From Miscanthus floridulus (lineage: Eukaryota; Streptophyta; Magnoliopsida; Poales; Poaceae), in contig NC_089588.1 of the NCBI RefSeq assembly GCF_019320115.1, positions 117,090,123 to 117,154,122 of the forward strand: a stretch of 64,000 nt of DNA. Direction: 5' to 3'. Shown here one piece after another: positions 1 to 12,186 of this stretch (the first letter of the stretch is position 1; each line of letters begins with the position of its first letter). Both the position numbers and the translations under genes were made by a program. The notes under the pieces are model-generated. The model was not told where the DNA came from. It ran no database searches and saw only the letters and a list, made by a program, of their open reading frames with translations.

Positions 1-112
1 CGAGTAAGATAACTTGATTAATCTTGGTGATTGTCTTGGCTTCTATCCATTTGGTGAACTGATCACTAGTGATGAAGATATGAGTGTAGCCCTCGGGCCC
101 AGTTTAAGGGGA
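1..112 (-). pseudogene. Ty3/gypsy integrase core fragment
   Basis: The minus strand reads an integrase-core peptide containing SDQFTKWIEAK, which matches the conserved D-x-FTKWIEA stretch of plant Ty3/gypsy integrases. It acts, in intact elements, in insertion of retrotransposon cDNA. The fragment runs off the left window edge, and on its other side the frame is lost within about 110 bases. It is a retrotransposon scrap, not a gene. Confidence 0.7.
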
Positions 113-174
113 GCAGCCATTAACAGACCCCTAACGGCGTGAAGGAATAAGTGATAGATTTAGTGGAACTTTTA

Positions 175-585
175 AACTAGCACATGTATCTACCATGGAA
201 ATAAATGGCACCCCCATAGGTGCATGAAGCTATTCTCTATGGGGAATTTGGTTTCATGGTTTCCAAAAGTGCCACATCATCTTGAGAGAATAAGGTTCAT
301 AAATGAAACAATCTATATCGATGCACAGTTTGATTTCACAGTTTTATAGATTTGCGAAAGGTATTTAATTATTTCATGATGTACGATGAGAGCAAAAGGC
401 ATGGAAATGAAACAAATTACTCTTAGTGGGCTTTCCTTCCAGTTTCATAGCCTTGTACACCATATTCCATTTTTATAAAACCAAATTATTCTCTTTGGTC
501 ATAAATTTCATGCTATGTAACTAATTTTGTCTACGTGGCATGTTATTTAAGTGATTGAAACTCCCATGAAACGTGCATTGGGAAT
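175..585. repeat. Degenerate MITE-like stretch with GTTTCATGG motifs
   Basis: AT-rich DNA with several scattered copies of TTTCATGG / CCATGAAAC on both strands and the phrase GAAACTCCCATGAAAC, which resembles a common grass MITE. No clean terminal inverted repeats or target duplication were found. From about 590 to 1,400 I see nothing recognisable. Confidence 0.3.
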
Positions 586-3173
586 GGCCTATGATGTGTT
601 CTGCATCCAAAATGGCGGTTGTCCAATAAAACTTTAATGACACGCTCTCCCAACTAGCTTACTTGGTGTTACGTGATCCACAAAATCCTGAGTAGCAGTT
701 GTTCCTGTTCGCCATATATACACCTATGCAGTATTGTTGAAGTGCTATTCTTGTAAAGTTCTTTGCCAACCACAAGGTAAGCCTTAGCCTGACGGGCAAG
801 GTGTGCATCTTAGGTTTTATCCTATGGGTTTGTATATTGAAATTTGTAGTTAAGGAAGGGATGAGCCGAGGACATTTGGTTGACTACCACCAAGTCACTA
901 TACCAGAGGAGCTGGATGCCACCACACGTGTGGGAGTTTTTGGTCACCGCAACATAGACGTATCCTTGCAATCAGAAGCGACCTAAAAACCTTCCAGAGC
1001 ATCGTTGATGTCGTGCAATTTCTTTCATGTAAGCAAACAATGGTGCAGGATGTCTGGGCAAGAAGTTCGTGGACGTACTGTAGTTCACCGTGCATCGGCA
1101 TTGAGCTCTCGGGCATTCCAGTAAATAATGTCAAGAGGCGTGTTGATCATTTGTGAATTTGTGGTCATTGACATTGAGTTGCGAGCTCACCAAACAAATG
1201 TAGAGCATGTAGTAGAGAAGAGGAAGACTAGGCTGCCATAGTGCTTGGGGGTAGACATGGGGAATGTGCAATACAGAAAAGTCACAGAGTTGCACAATAT
1301 TGTACCAATAGCGTGAAGCATCAAGAGTTGTTGGCCTCCTACGCTTCCTAGCCACCAATCTCCACCAATGTGTTGTTTGCCTCGAAAAGGGTGTTTTCAT
1401 CTAGGTGAAAGATAGTCATCAGCACCTCAATGAAATGTTGCGGCAGCGGCCCGTGAACATGGCGATGGAGTCTTGGATTGCTTGTTCAGTAGGGGTCATG
1501 TCATCCTTGATGTTGTTCAGCCTGTGGCAGAGAACAACATTAGTGCGTTCTTCGGCTGGTAAATGCTTGAGTTTCCTTTGCTTCCTGCCTCTTGCTATGA
1601 TGCAGGTTTGAAATATAGACAACTCGTATCTTCGGTATCCTTTTCTGTCTGATGCAGGCTTCTGGAGGCAGATATGGTGGGGCTGGTGCAATTCCCCCTC
1701 AGGGATATTGAAGAAGGTGTCGATCAGCAGGTTGGAAGTCTCCGTAAGGGCCTTTGTCGCATGAGCATTGGGTCTAGGAGAGGATAGTCTCCTGGTAGGC
1801 ATATCATATATCCTCCTGAGTAGGTAACGTGGGAAGGCCTCGCAACAATACAATAGCAAGTGGAGTATAGCATCCTTCATCTCTAGAGTCAAAAGGGTCA
1901 AGTGGACATGTTCCAGTTGCACAACCAAAGTTGAAGTTGGTTGTCAGCGTGTGTGGTGAAACATGGAAAGGGGAAGCTGGTGGAGTTCCCGCGTAGGCCC
2001 CATTCTAGCCAACTCTAACCTTTTTAGTGCCCGTTCCACAGCAGCAATCAAAGTCTCTGTAGGCGGGAATGCTGAAAGAATGTGTGAGAAAACATGCTTC
2101 ACAAGAATCAGTGGTGTAGCTTTGGTGGTGGTAGGCATGCTATGCGTGTAACCTGGAGCGCTGATGGCGATGCCTGTTGTTGTAGACTGCTCAGACCAGG
2201 CCTTTTCCCCTTGGCCACCACTAGGTAGAGCTACTTATGGGGTAGCAGCTGTGTGTCATTGTAGGATCTTGACGAAGCTAAAATATAGTCCGACCCGGGG
2301 CTCCTTGTCTTGATAGAGTTGTGGCATGTTTGTCGAAGCCCACCCTACCCATCAACCTCATGGCTTTATTGATGTAGTTATTCATGGAGTCCTGAAGGCC
2401 AATAACGTCTGCAGCGCATAGCAAACAAGAGGTATTCAGCATCGCGTTGACTGCGATCTAAATTGAGGATGTCTACTTGCAGAAGAGCGCTTGGATTTCT
2501 TCCTTGCTTTGAAGCTACAGCTCTTGAAAAGAGGCTAAGGTGTTGATGCTCAACGAGTGAACTGCCATGCCTGCATTACCAATATCCTTGCACCTGCCGC
2601 TATTGTAGCCGCTGCTATCCTAGCGCCAAGGGGAGTGCTCCAACTCTCGGTATTGTCTCTGCTCGTATCGCCAATGGCATTGTCTGTCCCCCACCATCCG
2701 CACACATCATGGTCGTGGTCATCATCATTATCGTGACGCCAGTAGGTGCGCAGAGCGTCATGGTGGTCATTGTTGTACAGGCAATGCTCGCGGTCCCAAG
2801 CGGCCTTTTCATGGCAGTCCTTTCTAGTGTCGTGTCCTGCATGGTCATGGCGGGCCACTGGACTTGGGCGGTCTCCACCTAAGTGCGCACCATGCCTAAG
2901 GGGAGGTGGGTGGCTGGAAGGAGGGAAGGCCACAACCAGCCTAGCGCTAGTCAAAGAGCCATTTGACCGGCTCGCTGATCATCATCTCAGGGTTGAAAGG
3001 GTCAACTTGATGGCATTGTAGTCGTGGACCTCCCGCAGGTGGAAGTAAAGGTTGTTCTTGATGCCGCACGGACAGTGCTTAGGTGGCATGTCCGACAACT
3101 GCACCGACGAAGATGAGCTGTCCCTAGCCCGAGTAGTGAAGTTCAGCCACCGCGCTTTCGGATCCAGCTTGGG

Positions 3174-3779
3174 TGTCACGGCCTTGCTCGGGGGGCCGGG
3201 TCTGGAGCGGCTAGGGCAGGGTGGTGACGTGGGCTGCAGGGGAAGCGGCCTGCTGCACCGGCGGCTGATGGCGAGGGCAGCGGCGTCGGCTAGGGCACGG
3301 GAGGCAGCAGCGGCGTGAGCACAGGGAGAGAGGGAGAGGGCGGCAGCAAAAGAGCGAGAGCGAGTAGGGGAATAGAGTTTATTTCCTTGCTTAAGGTTGA
3401 AAGGCTACGTAGCCCCTCTATTTATAGTCCTGGAAGACTTAGCCTCTAAGTAATTTAAATTTATCCTCCAAGAAACTAGGAGAAGAGTCCTTATAGATTT
3501 GCACTACTTCTTTTACAAGCAACACTATTTGTTTCCTAATAAATCTTAATCTATTTTATCTAAGCAATTCTCTATTTTTTCCTTACCTTTTCTGACTATC
3601 CTCTTTATTCTAGATCTCTTTGGATGTCGGGAGTTTTGAGGAGCGGTGGTAGCTCGCCCCCCTGGCCGTGCGCCCCTGCTGCCGCGTGCAGAGGGGTCCT
3701 AGGGTCGGCCAGGGCTGGGCCGTGGGCTCCTCCGGGCTCATTTAATCCGATGATGGGCCTCTGGTTTAGGCGCATGACA
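3174..3779 (-). mobile_element. Solo LTR (606 bp) inserted in the CCHC/DUF4283 pseudogene
   Basis: The block begins TGTCACGG and ends GCATGACA, giving TGTCA...TGACA ends. It is flanked by 5-bp near-identical sites, TTGGG (3,169-3,173) and TGGGG (3,780-3,784). Read on the minus strand it has CTATAAATAGAGG as a TATA region, a downstream AAATAAA signal and a GC-rich end, the usual order of U3, R and U5. No second LTR or internal retroelement genes are present, so it is a solo LTR. Its excision restores the host reading frame. Confidence 0.75.
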
Positions 3780-4368
3780 TGGGGTCTGCCGACAACTCGA
3801 TGTTGCAGGAGGTCGTTGGCAGCAACATGTTGGTATTGATGCATTCAAGCGAGCAAGTCCGCCCAATGAGGCGTTCCACAATCTTGGGGCACTAGGCGTG
3901 ACGAAGGATGCCGTGGATGACGAGGCTGGACTCAGTAGAACATGGATGTCACCATGGTGCCTAAGAGGCTACTCTAAGGATGCAGAGTGACCTCCAGTGT
4001 GGTGGGCTCGATTATGCCCTTCTTGTATGCATCTTCGTAATGTCGGTGTTCGAACTTGACAAGGAACGCTTTAGGGCGGTGCTTGGACACAGCAACCTCA
4101 CCGATGGCCAAGCGTCCATGTGCTAGAATCGCATCTTTGATAGTGGTATTCGTGAGGGCATGCAGCACAGTGGCCACGATAGCAGTCCCCTCCTAGTCGT
4201 GAAATTCACGGTCGAAGTCGGCACAAAGTAGTCATCAGAGTCTGGCCTAAGGGACGGGTCAGCAACCCTAGTCCCCTGCCGTGGCATGGGAGCGTGCTGG
4301 GCGACATCCCCAGCATGCAACGCTTGGTGTACCGGGTGGAGTAGGCTTTGCGCCTCGAGTGGAAGCAA

Positions 4369-4521
4369 CGAAGGCACATGACTAGCTAGATCTCAACAGT
4401 TAGCGGTGTAGTGGTCGTGGGAGAGGCAAACGAAGCAACGGCCTTTGGTTTTCTTCCTAAAAGGGACGAATCCTGGCGATTTGATTCATAAAACGAAGGC
4501 ACATGACTAGATCTCAACAGT
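4369..4521. repeat. Short direct repeat around the zinc-knuckle region
   Basis: CGAAGGCACATGACTAG followed by ATCTCAACAGT occurs at 4,369-4,400 (with a 4-base CTAG insertion) and again at 4,494-4,521. In the broken gene both copies follow the Cys of a zinc-knuckle-like segment, so this may be duplication of a zinc-knuckle linker. Confidence 0.6.
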
Positions 4522-5112
4522 CATGTCGATTCAAAATCTCCTTAAGAGCCACTCTTGAGAGCTCTGGACGTGTCCACCAATGGTGCCGCTTGACCTCACT
4601 CCACTCCATCCCCTAATCTTGTCGCGCAAGAGGGTGCCTTAGGGTTGCGGTCAGCGAGGTTGACAGAATGACGGTGGCGTGTCGCAAAGCGGCTGGGTGA
4701 GCTGGTGTGGTCACTGCTCCGCTGTATAAGGGCAATGGTGGATCTGAGTTGGACTGGACGAGTTTGGTGAGGCTGAACTACGACATTGAAATCGGGGCGG
4801 AGCTTCGCCACAACAACGTAGGAGAGGTGCCAGCTTTGGTGGGTCCCAGGAACCGGCGAGTCGGTAGCCTCCAGGACCGAATCCAGCGAAGGGCATCTGC
4901 AGCCAGCCGACGGAGGGGGTGGCGTGTTGAGGAACGAGTACTGTGTAGGGATGACCAGGGAGCATGAATCTGGGATGGGTGCTGGCTTGTGGAGGTGGAT
5001 CTGGGTGCGTGGGCGCGCCACCTGGAGTGGTGACATGGGTGGGGTGGTCGGTGGCGTGGTGGGGTCGGGTGGATGCAGAGTCATGGCAGCTCTTTTTTGC
5101 CTTGCTGATACA

Positions 5113-5824
5113 TTGGCTGCTGTGTGAGAATATAAGTTATGGTTTCAGATCTTAAGAAGCACAAATTTTGGTTCTCATTGTTCTGGTAGGAAGAAGAGCT
5201 CCATGCCGTCCCCACAACCATCTTTGCGTACCTAGTGCCGACCACTATAAGAACCAAGGATGGGATGGGCAGACACCTAACTAGAGAAAGAAGAACTAGG
5301 TGGTGCTGTGGGAAGGGCCGAAAGCTCAGGAAGAACTAGGGCTTCTCTCTAGTACAGACTCTCACCTACTGCGCGTGACGCACCCTTGACTAACAAATGG
5401 TGTGGTGGCAGTACTGTTTGTTCTAGCTTGTGTCCACAGTGAAAAGGACGAGGATAAAGTAAACGGTCATGACATATATAGACACGCTGACGGGAGGTTT
5501 GGGCTAAAAAAGTCTATGAGAGGTATTTTCACTACTGGTTCCAAAGGCATAAAAAAGTATTTCATCTCCTCCACCTATTGTCTGTCTTCCATTCATTCTT
5601 TTAGCAGCATCGTTGTTATTTTAATAGAAAATAATAACTTTTTTAGTGTCCAACAGTTATAACCAAGTTATGTTATTCTGCGGCATAATCCACTTATGAA
5701 TTGTATCCACTTAAAAATTGCCTTTCCTCCTAACCCTCTAATGTGATGTTATTTTGTTAGTTGCAGTTTGGCACCTTCATTTGCAGCCCTAGGTAATATG
5801 GTGACACAGTGATAGACAGACACG
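5113..5824. other. No recognisable gene
   Basis: Between the broken CCHC-type gene and CACTA-1 there is mixed-composition DNA with only short chance reading frames. I see no repeats, splice structure or known domains. Confidence 0.5.
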
Positions 5825-5845
5825 CACCACTACTGGAGGCGGCCT

Positions 5846-6176
5846 CTTTGCCGAGGGCCCAGGGCACTCGGCAAAGGCCCAAAAGCCCTCGGCAAAGGCT
5901 TTTCCGAGGGCCAACGGCGACACTCGGCAAAGAAAAGCAGCCATCAATGGCGCTGTTCCGTTTGCGGCGCCTTTGCCGAGTGCCGACAGTTAGGGCACTC
6001 GGCAAAGACATTTTTTATTATTTTTTTTAAAAACTCTTTGCCGAGTGCCACGGCGGCGCGCACTCGGCAAAGCCATTTTTTAATTTTTTTTAAAAAGCTT
6101 TGCCGAGTGCAATGTCCTGGCACTCGGCAAAGTTTCTCAGCTTTGCCGAGTGCCATGACCATTGCACTCGGCAAAT
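5846..6176. repeat. CACTA-1 left subterminal array
   Basis: Alternating TTTGCCGAG(T/G)GC and GC(C/A)CTCGGCAAAG motifs form a series of short hairpins separated by A/T-rich spacers. In En/Spm elements such arrays bind the element-encoded TNPA-type protein; that role is inferred here. Confidence 0.9.
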
Positions 6177-6199
6177 CAACCGAAATTGCAATTTTTTTT

Positions 6200-6830
6200 T
6201 GTTTTTTGCATTCCACTGACACAAACAGTTCAAATATATATCATATGTCACATATATATCACAAACATCACAATAATCACATATATATCACAACGAAACC
6301 ATTTTCACACATTATATCACAACCACAACTCAAATAACAACATATCGCAACCACAAGTCAAATATCACAACCACAAGTCACAAATTCACAACCACAGTCC
6401 ATCAAGTCCAAGCACAAGTCACAACCACAAGTGAAGCTCAAGTCCAAGCACATGACGAAGCATAACTCCTCAAAAAACGGCCTATGACACGATGGTGAAG
6501 CAAAGGCTCCATCATTCGGTGACGCATGAGCGGGGTTATTCGAACCCACCGACGGAAGCTGCAAAAAGGATAAGAGGTTGCATGTGTGAGATTCATCTAG
6601 TAAGTTTCTATGTGAAGCATTGGTGTATGTCATAGCTAGTGCAAGCATCTAGTAAGTTTCTATGTCAAGCATCTAGTAAATTGAGAATGTCAAGCTTGGT
6701 TGTATGTCATAGCTAGTGCGAGCATGTAGTAAGTTTCTATGTCGAGCATCTAGTAAGTTTCTATCTCAAGCATCTAGTAAGTTTGTATGTCAACCATGGT
6801 TGTATGTCAAGGAAGCATCTAGTAAGAGTG
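6200..6830. repeat. Degenerate tandem repeats in the 3' part of CACTA-1
   Basis: 6,220-6,450 is rich in CACAACCACAAGTCA-like units. 6,595-6,830 holds repeated GCATCTAGTAAGTTTCTATG units of roughly 27-30 bp. They lie around the last intron and 3' end of the TNPA-like gene. Confidence 0.7.
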
Positions 6831-8800
6831 AACTTTCATACTTACAGGAGTGGCTGTAGGAGTAGGCGGTGGAGGAGCTGCCAACGGCAAAGGTACACCC
6901 CCTTGCTGGACACTCCACATGAAGGCCTCCATTTCTTGCATCCTCCTCTCCTATGCTGCGAACGCTTCCCTCTGGGCCTACAGCTGCGAGCTCTGAGCCT
7001 CGACCACGAGCTTCTGGGCCTGCAGCTCGGCCTGCAATACAAACTTCAATGTTTCAGTAATGCAAATGTAACTTAGGTGTGCAAAGATGAACGTACGATG
7101 AGTAAAACAGGACGTACCTCGAGAGCGTCGACCCGCTGCAGTGACGGAGTAGGCCGTGGGCGTATGGGCTGGCTAGAGCTCGTGCTCCGTGCTCGGAGCA
7201 CGTCGAGAGAGGGAACAGTGGTGGAGTCGATGGCGTCGTCTGCAATCCATAGCCGCCCATGCTTCTTGCCTCCTCCTAGCCTCATGATGGTCTCTGCATC
7301 AATGGGCTCAGTGCGCACATCGTAATCTTCCCCATGGACCTCCCTCACCTTTGAGGTGTACTCTTGGACCTTAGTGTGCACGGTCGGGTTAGAGTACACC
7401 TCGCGTGGGGCAGACGGGTCGAAGGAGACAGAGGAAGACGCACTGCCCATGTGGGACATAGTCCACGCAGAGAACTCCGAGACCTCCACGCCCGGGTGTG
7501 CAGCCTCCTGCGAGTAAGACGGCAAGATGGTGAGAAATAAGGCAGAACTTAGCGTTAAATAAGATAAAAGAAATCACTTACATATGCTTGTTTGTAGGCG
7601 GGGAGGCTGCGGCTGCCTTGATGGTGAGTAGTACCTCGCCTCAGCAGACGCTGGTCCCGCTGCCTCGCGTGGTTCTCAGCAAAGTCGTTGGACAACCACC
7701 TGTCCATGATCATCTCCCAGCACATGGAGTGGGATCAGCACCACCAGGGAATCACCTACAAGTCATCGATTATTTGACATAGAAAAAAGAATAAATTAAA
7801 CTGGCTTATTCTCAAAACGAATCATTATTAATGTTTTTCGTCTACCTCAAGGTACTGGGCCCGGGACAGCTCCATCTGTCTTGCATCAGGCTTGCTGATG
7901 GACTGCTTCAACACCACGGCGTAGTAGTCTCTGTGGGCCTGCACGCGCGCCTCGTGGTGCATGTCGGTGACGTACTTCCTACAGGCGGCGGCAGCCGCCT
8001 GATCCGCCCGAGCCTCAAGTCCTTCTTCCGGCTTGAAATACCTCTGCATACAAAACCGATGTATCCATTCATTATTTCAATAAAAGACTTGCCCAATGAA
8101 AATGTTGTGCGAGAGAGACTTACCCAAAACTCCGCCAGTACCCGCTCCTGCTTGTTGCGGTACCTGTCGTCAGGGGCCAACTGGTACCTATCCCACATGT
8201 AGGCCAGCTCTCGCACGTCCTCGGACACGTTCACAAGGCCGGGGTACCATTTCCTGCACAAAACACCAAGGATGCTCGCGGGGGAGCATGCAGGAGTACC
8301 CAACAAAACCAACCAGGCCCTGCACAAGTGATTAAGAACATTTATCAGTTCCTCTTTTGATTTCCAACATTATCATATGAAGTAGTTGTGATAACATCTA
8401 TAGTTACTTACCTCTTTGCCATAGGGCGAATCAGTGCCCGGTTGTGAGGAAGCGGAGGCTGAGGGCGGCTCGTGGGACCTCGCTAGTACACAGTCGGGGT
8501 AGCAGAACTGTCGCCCTCGGCGGCCTCACCCTCGGCGGCCTCGTCCTCCGCCGCCTCGTCCTCGGTCTGTTGGACGTCCTCGTCCTCGACCTCGTCCTCG
8601 GGCGTGGCCGTCACGTGCTCCTCCTCCATCACCTCGTCTGAAGGTGGCGGGGAAGGAGTCCGCTGCCTCCTGCTGACCCTGGTCCTCCTCCTCTGACCTC
8701 CTGTGGATGCTACCCCTAACCTTGACCCCTCGTCTGAAACGGGAGGGCGTGGTCCCCCGTAAAGGGAGGCCGTCTCACGTTGTGGACGGCTGCTCACCAT
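6480..8800 (-). pseudogene. TNPA-like second gene of CACTA-1 (Transposase_24, Ptta/En/Spm type)
   Basis: In autonomous CACTA elements this gene makes the DNA-binding partner of the TNP2 transposase, which recognises subterminal repeats in the nucleus. Exons can be followed on the minus strand. Exon 1 (from ATG about 8,800) is an acidic/Arg-rich region beginning MVSSRPQRETASL. One exon at about 8,125-8,329 contains KWYPGLVNVSEDVRE, and another at about 7,846-8,044 contains RYFKPEEGLEARADQA. The exon at about 7,584-7,755 has THHQGSRSLPAYKQAY. The exon at 7,119-7,510 has the Ptta/En/Spm-type stretch VHTKVQEYTSKVREVHGED. A coiled-coil exon (about 6,843-7,033) reads AELQAQKLVVEAQSSQL, and the final exon near 6,566 ends in NNPAHASPNDGAF. 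GT/AG borders fit most joins. Stops interrupt exon 1 (TAG after SATPTVY) and the coiled coil (two TAGs), so this copy is not functional as it stands. Confidence 0.8.
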
Positions 8801-9573
8801 CACCTGCAATCACAAAGAATGAACAAGACTTATTAGTATATATATTAGAAATAGATTCAAAATAAATAAAGAAAACACAAACTAAAACAAACATAGTATT
8901 ACATGTATTAGGAATAATCTTCATGATTAGGATCATAGGTGTCGTCATCACTGTCAAAATTGTCCAAATGGGCAACACTATCTGAAGGTTCTATGTTGTC
9001 TTCGTCGTCATTGTCTAGCCTTAATCGGTCAAGCATTTCTATGTCCTTGGCATTTTGCACCACATCTCCATCAACCTCGTCATCCTCCGTTTCGTTGTCT
9101 ACTTCCATTTCGATCGCTTCGGGTAAGACTATCTCAAACGTGCCTGGTAGCCCATCTTCTTGATAGAACTGTCCATCATATGTGTTTGCATTGAAGTTGT
9201 AATCGTCATCGTTTGGGGCAAGTAGTTTACCATGTGGAGACACCTGGTGCACAATAGTCCAACCCTTAAGATCCGCTTTGTCTTGGTTGGCATATCGCGT
9301 ATAGTACACCTGCACGCCCTGTTGAGCCACAATGTAGACATCTTTTCCTGGATAGACGGAATCTTCTTGAATCTCGACTAGCCCAAGATGAGGGGTCCGT
9401 CTCGTTTCTCGAGGATTAAACCAGTGGCATTTAAACACGACAGGTTTATGTTTGTGACCATGAAATGAGAGTTCATAGATTTCCTCAACTCTACCATGAT
9501 AGTCGAGGCCATCAGTGTCGGGCGTGCAAACTCCGCTATTTGTGGTTTTCCGTTTGGGCCGAGTCTGCTCATA

Positions 9574-9637
9574 TCTTGTTGTTTCCATTGTTTGTTTGTT
9601 TCGGCCTTAGGTCTTTTCCATTGTTTGTTTCGGCCAC
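9574..9637. repeat. Direct repeat at the TNP2 deletion junction
   Basis: TTCCATTGTTTGTTTCGGCC-like sequence occurs twice in about 60 bp, exactly where the transposase jumps from the Transposase_21 region to the DUF4216 region. It looks like filler or microhomology left by an end-joining deletion. Confidence 0.65.
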
Positions 9638-10343
9638 TAGGAGGCCGCATCTCTTGCTTCGGTCTATCACACAACGTCGCTAGGTCCACTCTAGCCTTAA
9701 CGTTGTCCTTAGACTTGTCAGGGTTCATGAGAGTTCCCCAAAGTGCCTCGGCGATATTCTTTTCAGTGTGCATTACATCAATGTTATGTGGCAGAAGAAG
9801 GTCATCGAAATAGGGGAGCCTCGTCAAGCCGGACTTATGAGTCCACATATGTTCCTCACCATATCCCACAAAACCACCTCCTTCATTGGGCACGAGAGCA
9901 TCTATCTGAGCACGCACCTCAGCACCACTCTTCATGCGCGGTTTAGGGTCTATCACTGCAACACCTTTCATAAAGTTCTTGATGTCTTGTCTGAATGGAT
10001 GGTTAGAAGGGAGGAATTGACGATGCCTGTCGAATGATGAATACTTGCGACCCTTCTTCAACCAAATGAACCTCACAGCTTCCTTGCATATTGGGCACGA
10101 GAACTTTCTGTGGACACACCAGGCGGTGAATAACCCATACGCCAAGAAGTCATGCAGGGAGTAGTGGTACCAAACATGCATCTTGAAGGATGATTTTGTA
10201 GCTCGGTCGTATGTTCATACCCCCTTCTCCCAAGCGTCGATCAAATCATCAATCATAGGCTCCATGTACACACCCATATTACTCCCCGGGTGTCCAGGAA
10301 TTATCAACGATAAGAAGACGTTATGCTGTTGAAAGGAGATGCC

Positions 10344-10359
10344 GGGGGGGGGGGGGGGG
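10344..10359. repeat. Run of 16 G
   Basis: A homopolymer of 16 G (C on the transposase strand) sits where TNP2 relatives encode one or two prolines before GISFQQHN. It is either an expansion in the dead gene or a sequencing artefact. Confidence 0.8.
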
Positions 10360-11510
10360 AGATTCAGGGGGATAACAAACACGGGCCAACATGTGTATGG
10401 GGCAGACAACTGTCCATAAGGATTGAACCCATCTGTTGCCAGCGCGGCACGTACATTACGAGCCTCAGCTGCTTTGTCAGGATGTTTGTCATTAAATTAC
10501 GTCCATGCTTCGGCATCGGACGGATGCACCATCGTCCATGGCTTGTACCATACACCTTCTTTATGCCATGTCATCTATTTCACGGATTCCTCGGTCATGA
10601 AAAAGCCGTTGGATCCTCGGCACAAACGGAAGGTGCCGTAGGACTTTCGCGGGGATCGTAAGCTGCCTCTTCTGGCCATCTCCAGAGTCTACCTCCAGGT
10701 ACCTTGAGGATTTACACTTTGGACAGTACTTTGCATCCTTGTGATCTTTCCTAAATAAGACGCACCCCTTCGGACAAACATGTATCTTGTCATATGGCAT
10801 CTTAAGCATACGAAGTAGTTTCTGTGACTCGTGCAAGTTCTTCGGCAGAATGTGCTTCTCCTATAGCATGCTGCCAAACATGGCCAACATCTTATCAAAG
10901 CCTTCGCGACTCAGATTTAACTCGGCCTTCAACCCCATAACACGTCCAATGGCATCTAGCTGAGAAACCGTTGTACTCTCATGAAGGGGTTTCTGTGCCG
11001 AGTCCAACATTTCGTAGAAGGCCTTAGCGGCTTCCTCCATCTCCTCCTTCTCACGTCCTTCTACGAAGTGAGCTTGGTGAGTGTCATCTAGCATGTCTGC
11101 TACTCCGACATCATCATCAAAAGCCTTGAGGCGTGGTCTCACCACCTCCGCTCTTATACGATCTGCTTCACCATGGTGGATCCACCGGTGGTAGCCAGCC
11201 GTATAACCATTGTACACAAGATGTTTACCCATGGTCACCTTGTCTACCCTTCTGTTGTTGTCACATTTGCTACAGGGACACCAAAGTTTAGAATGTCCTT
11301 TAGCTACACCCGAGCTCCATGCATGTGCCAAGAAAGCATCTATCCCATTCACCCACTCAATGTCAAAGTCACTCCTGCTTCTCCGACCCGTGTACATCCA
11401 CTGACGGTCTTCCATCCTTCCACATATACAACACATAGTAATGTAACCATCAATTGCATCTACGCGGTGTTCCTACTCCCTAATAGGTGAGGATAGGTCC
11501 TAATCCCACC

Positions 11511-11709
11511 CGCGGATGCGTAGATGAGGTTAGTTTCCATGCTCCGCTCCCTTTCCAAGATAGAATTTCGGCAGCACCTCCCCGCTGTTCTCCTGATGCA
11601 CGTCCTGCAAGGGAGAGTGTGTATCCAGAGAACAACAGGGGGTGATGCCAAAACACCATCTCGGACCGGAGCGGACCATGGAAACTAACCCATCTACGCA
11701 TCCGTGGGC
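11511..11709. repeat. Inverted repeat in the CACTA-1 transposase leader
   Basis: About 40 bases at 11,511-11,551 (GCGTAGATGAGGTTAGTTTC) recur inverted at 11,668-11,709 (GAAACTAACCCATCTACGC). They lie upstream of the transposase start, probably in leader intron sequence. ATTTCGGCAGCACCTCCCC also occurs near 11,565 and near 12,018. Confidence 0.75.
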
Positions 11710-12186
11710 TGTCCAAAAAACGTGGACAATCCGAAACAGATACGGTCGCAGATATACAAAGATCTGTATACCTCCAACTGTATCTCTTTCAGACGGGAGA
11801 CACCTAACTAGGTTATGTGACCAAAGACCATATATGGATAGAGGGGTTATACCTAGGGTGCCGGTGAGGTCAGGGTAGCGGGGCGGTGGAGAGTCGGTGC
11901 AGTGGCGAGTCGACGCGGTGCAGGAAGACCCGCAGCGCCGACGAAGATGATCGGGGTCGCCGAGTCCCTCCCACAGGTCCTCCTGCAAAAGAGGGCAAAA
12001 ATGGTTAGTGTCGACTCAAATTTCGGCAGCACCTCCCCTGCACGGGGAGGTTCCCAAAACCTGCAAAAAACATGGCACAAAGGCCAACAACCACATATAT
12101 ACCAAACATGGGCACGAAGGCCAACAACCACTAATATATCAAGAGGAGCCATGTACTTTAGTTCTCTTTCCATGCAGATGAAAGTA

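Larger units (their letters stand above)
1419..4985 (-). pseudogene. Broken CCHC zinc-knuckle / DUF4283-type gene, split by a solo LTR
   Basis: The minus strand carries, in order, parts of a large grass family of unknown function that is often near retroelements. An N-terminal Ser/Pro-rich region (about 4,985-4,600) leads to a basic stretch starting MEWSEVKRHHWWTRPE (about 4,605). A CX2CX4HX4C zinc knuckle, CFVCLSHDHYTANC, lies near 4,397-4,440. A DUF4283-like block with AVSKHRPKAFLVKFEHRHYEDA lies at 3,974-4,177. Next comes IGRTCSLECINTN, which continues beyond the LTR as PKARWLNFTTRARD (about 3,130-3,170), then an acidic and Arg/His-rich linker. The C-terminal block around 1,419-1,928 contains PTEQAIQDSIAMFTG. 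Several frameshifts and stops break it. Removing the LTR and one target copy rejoins the frame across the insertion. The domain assignment rests on remembered family patterns. Confidence 0.65.
8908..11415 (-). pseudogene. TNP2-like transposase of CACTA-1, internally deleted
   Basis: This is the CACTA transposase. The N-terminal transposase-associated domain starts MEDRQWMYTGRRS (11,415) and keeps CPCSKCDNNR and GYHRWIHHGE. The Transposase_21-type region follows with YDKIHVCPKGCVLF, the paired cysteines of YCPKCKSSRY, and LIIPGHPGSNMGVYMEP. After that come RQFLPSNHPFR, LPYFDDLLLPHNIDVMH and EKNIAEALWGTLM. The C-terminal DUF4216-like block, with GRVEEIYELSFHG and VYPGKDVYIVAQQGVQVYY, follows directly. 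The DUF4218-type middle section found in CACTA-2, -3 and -4 is absent. Stops (TAG at 10,861-10,863 and others near 10,500) and frameshifts near 10,560 also break the frame. The Asp of DVMH is still present. Confidence 0.88.

Noticed and set aside
801..986. Short plus-strand frame of 61 codons
   Set aside because: It is isolated, has no recognisable motif and lies in degenerate intergenic DNA.
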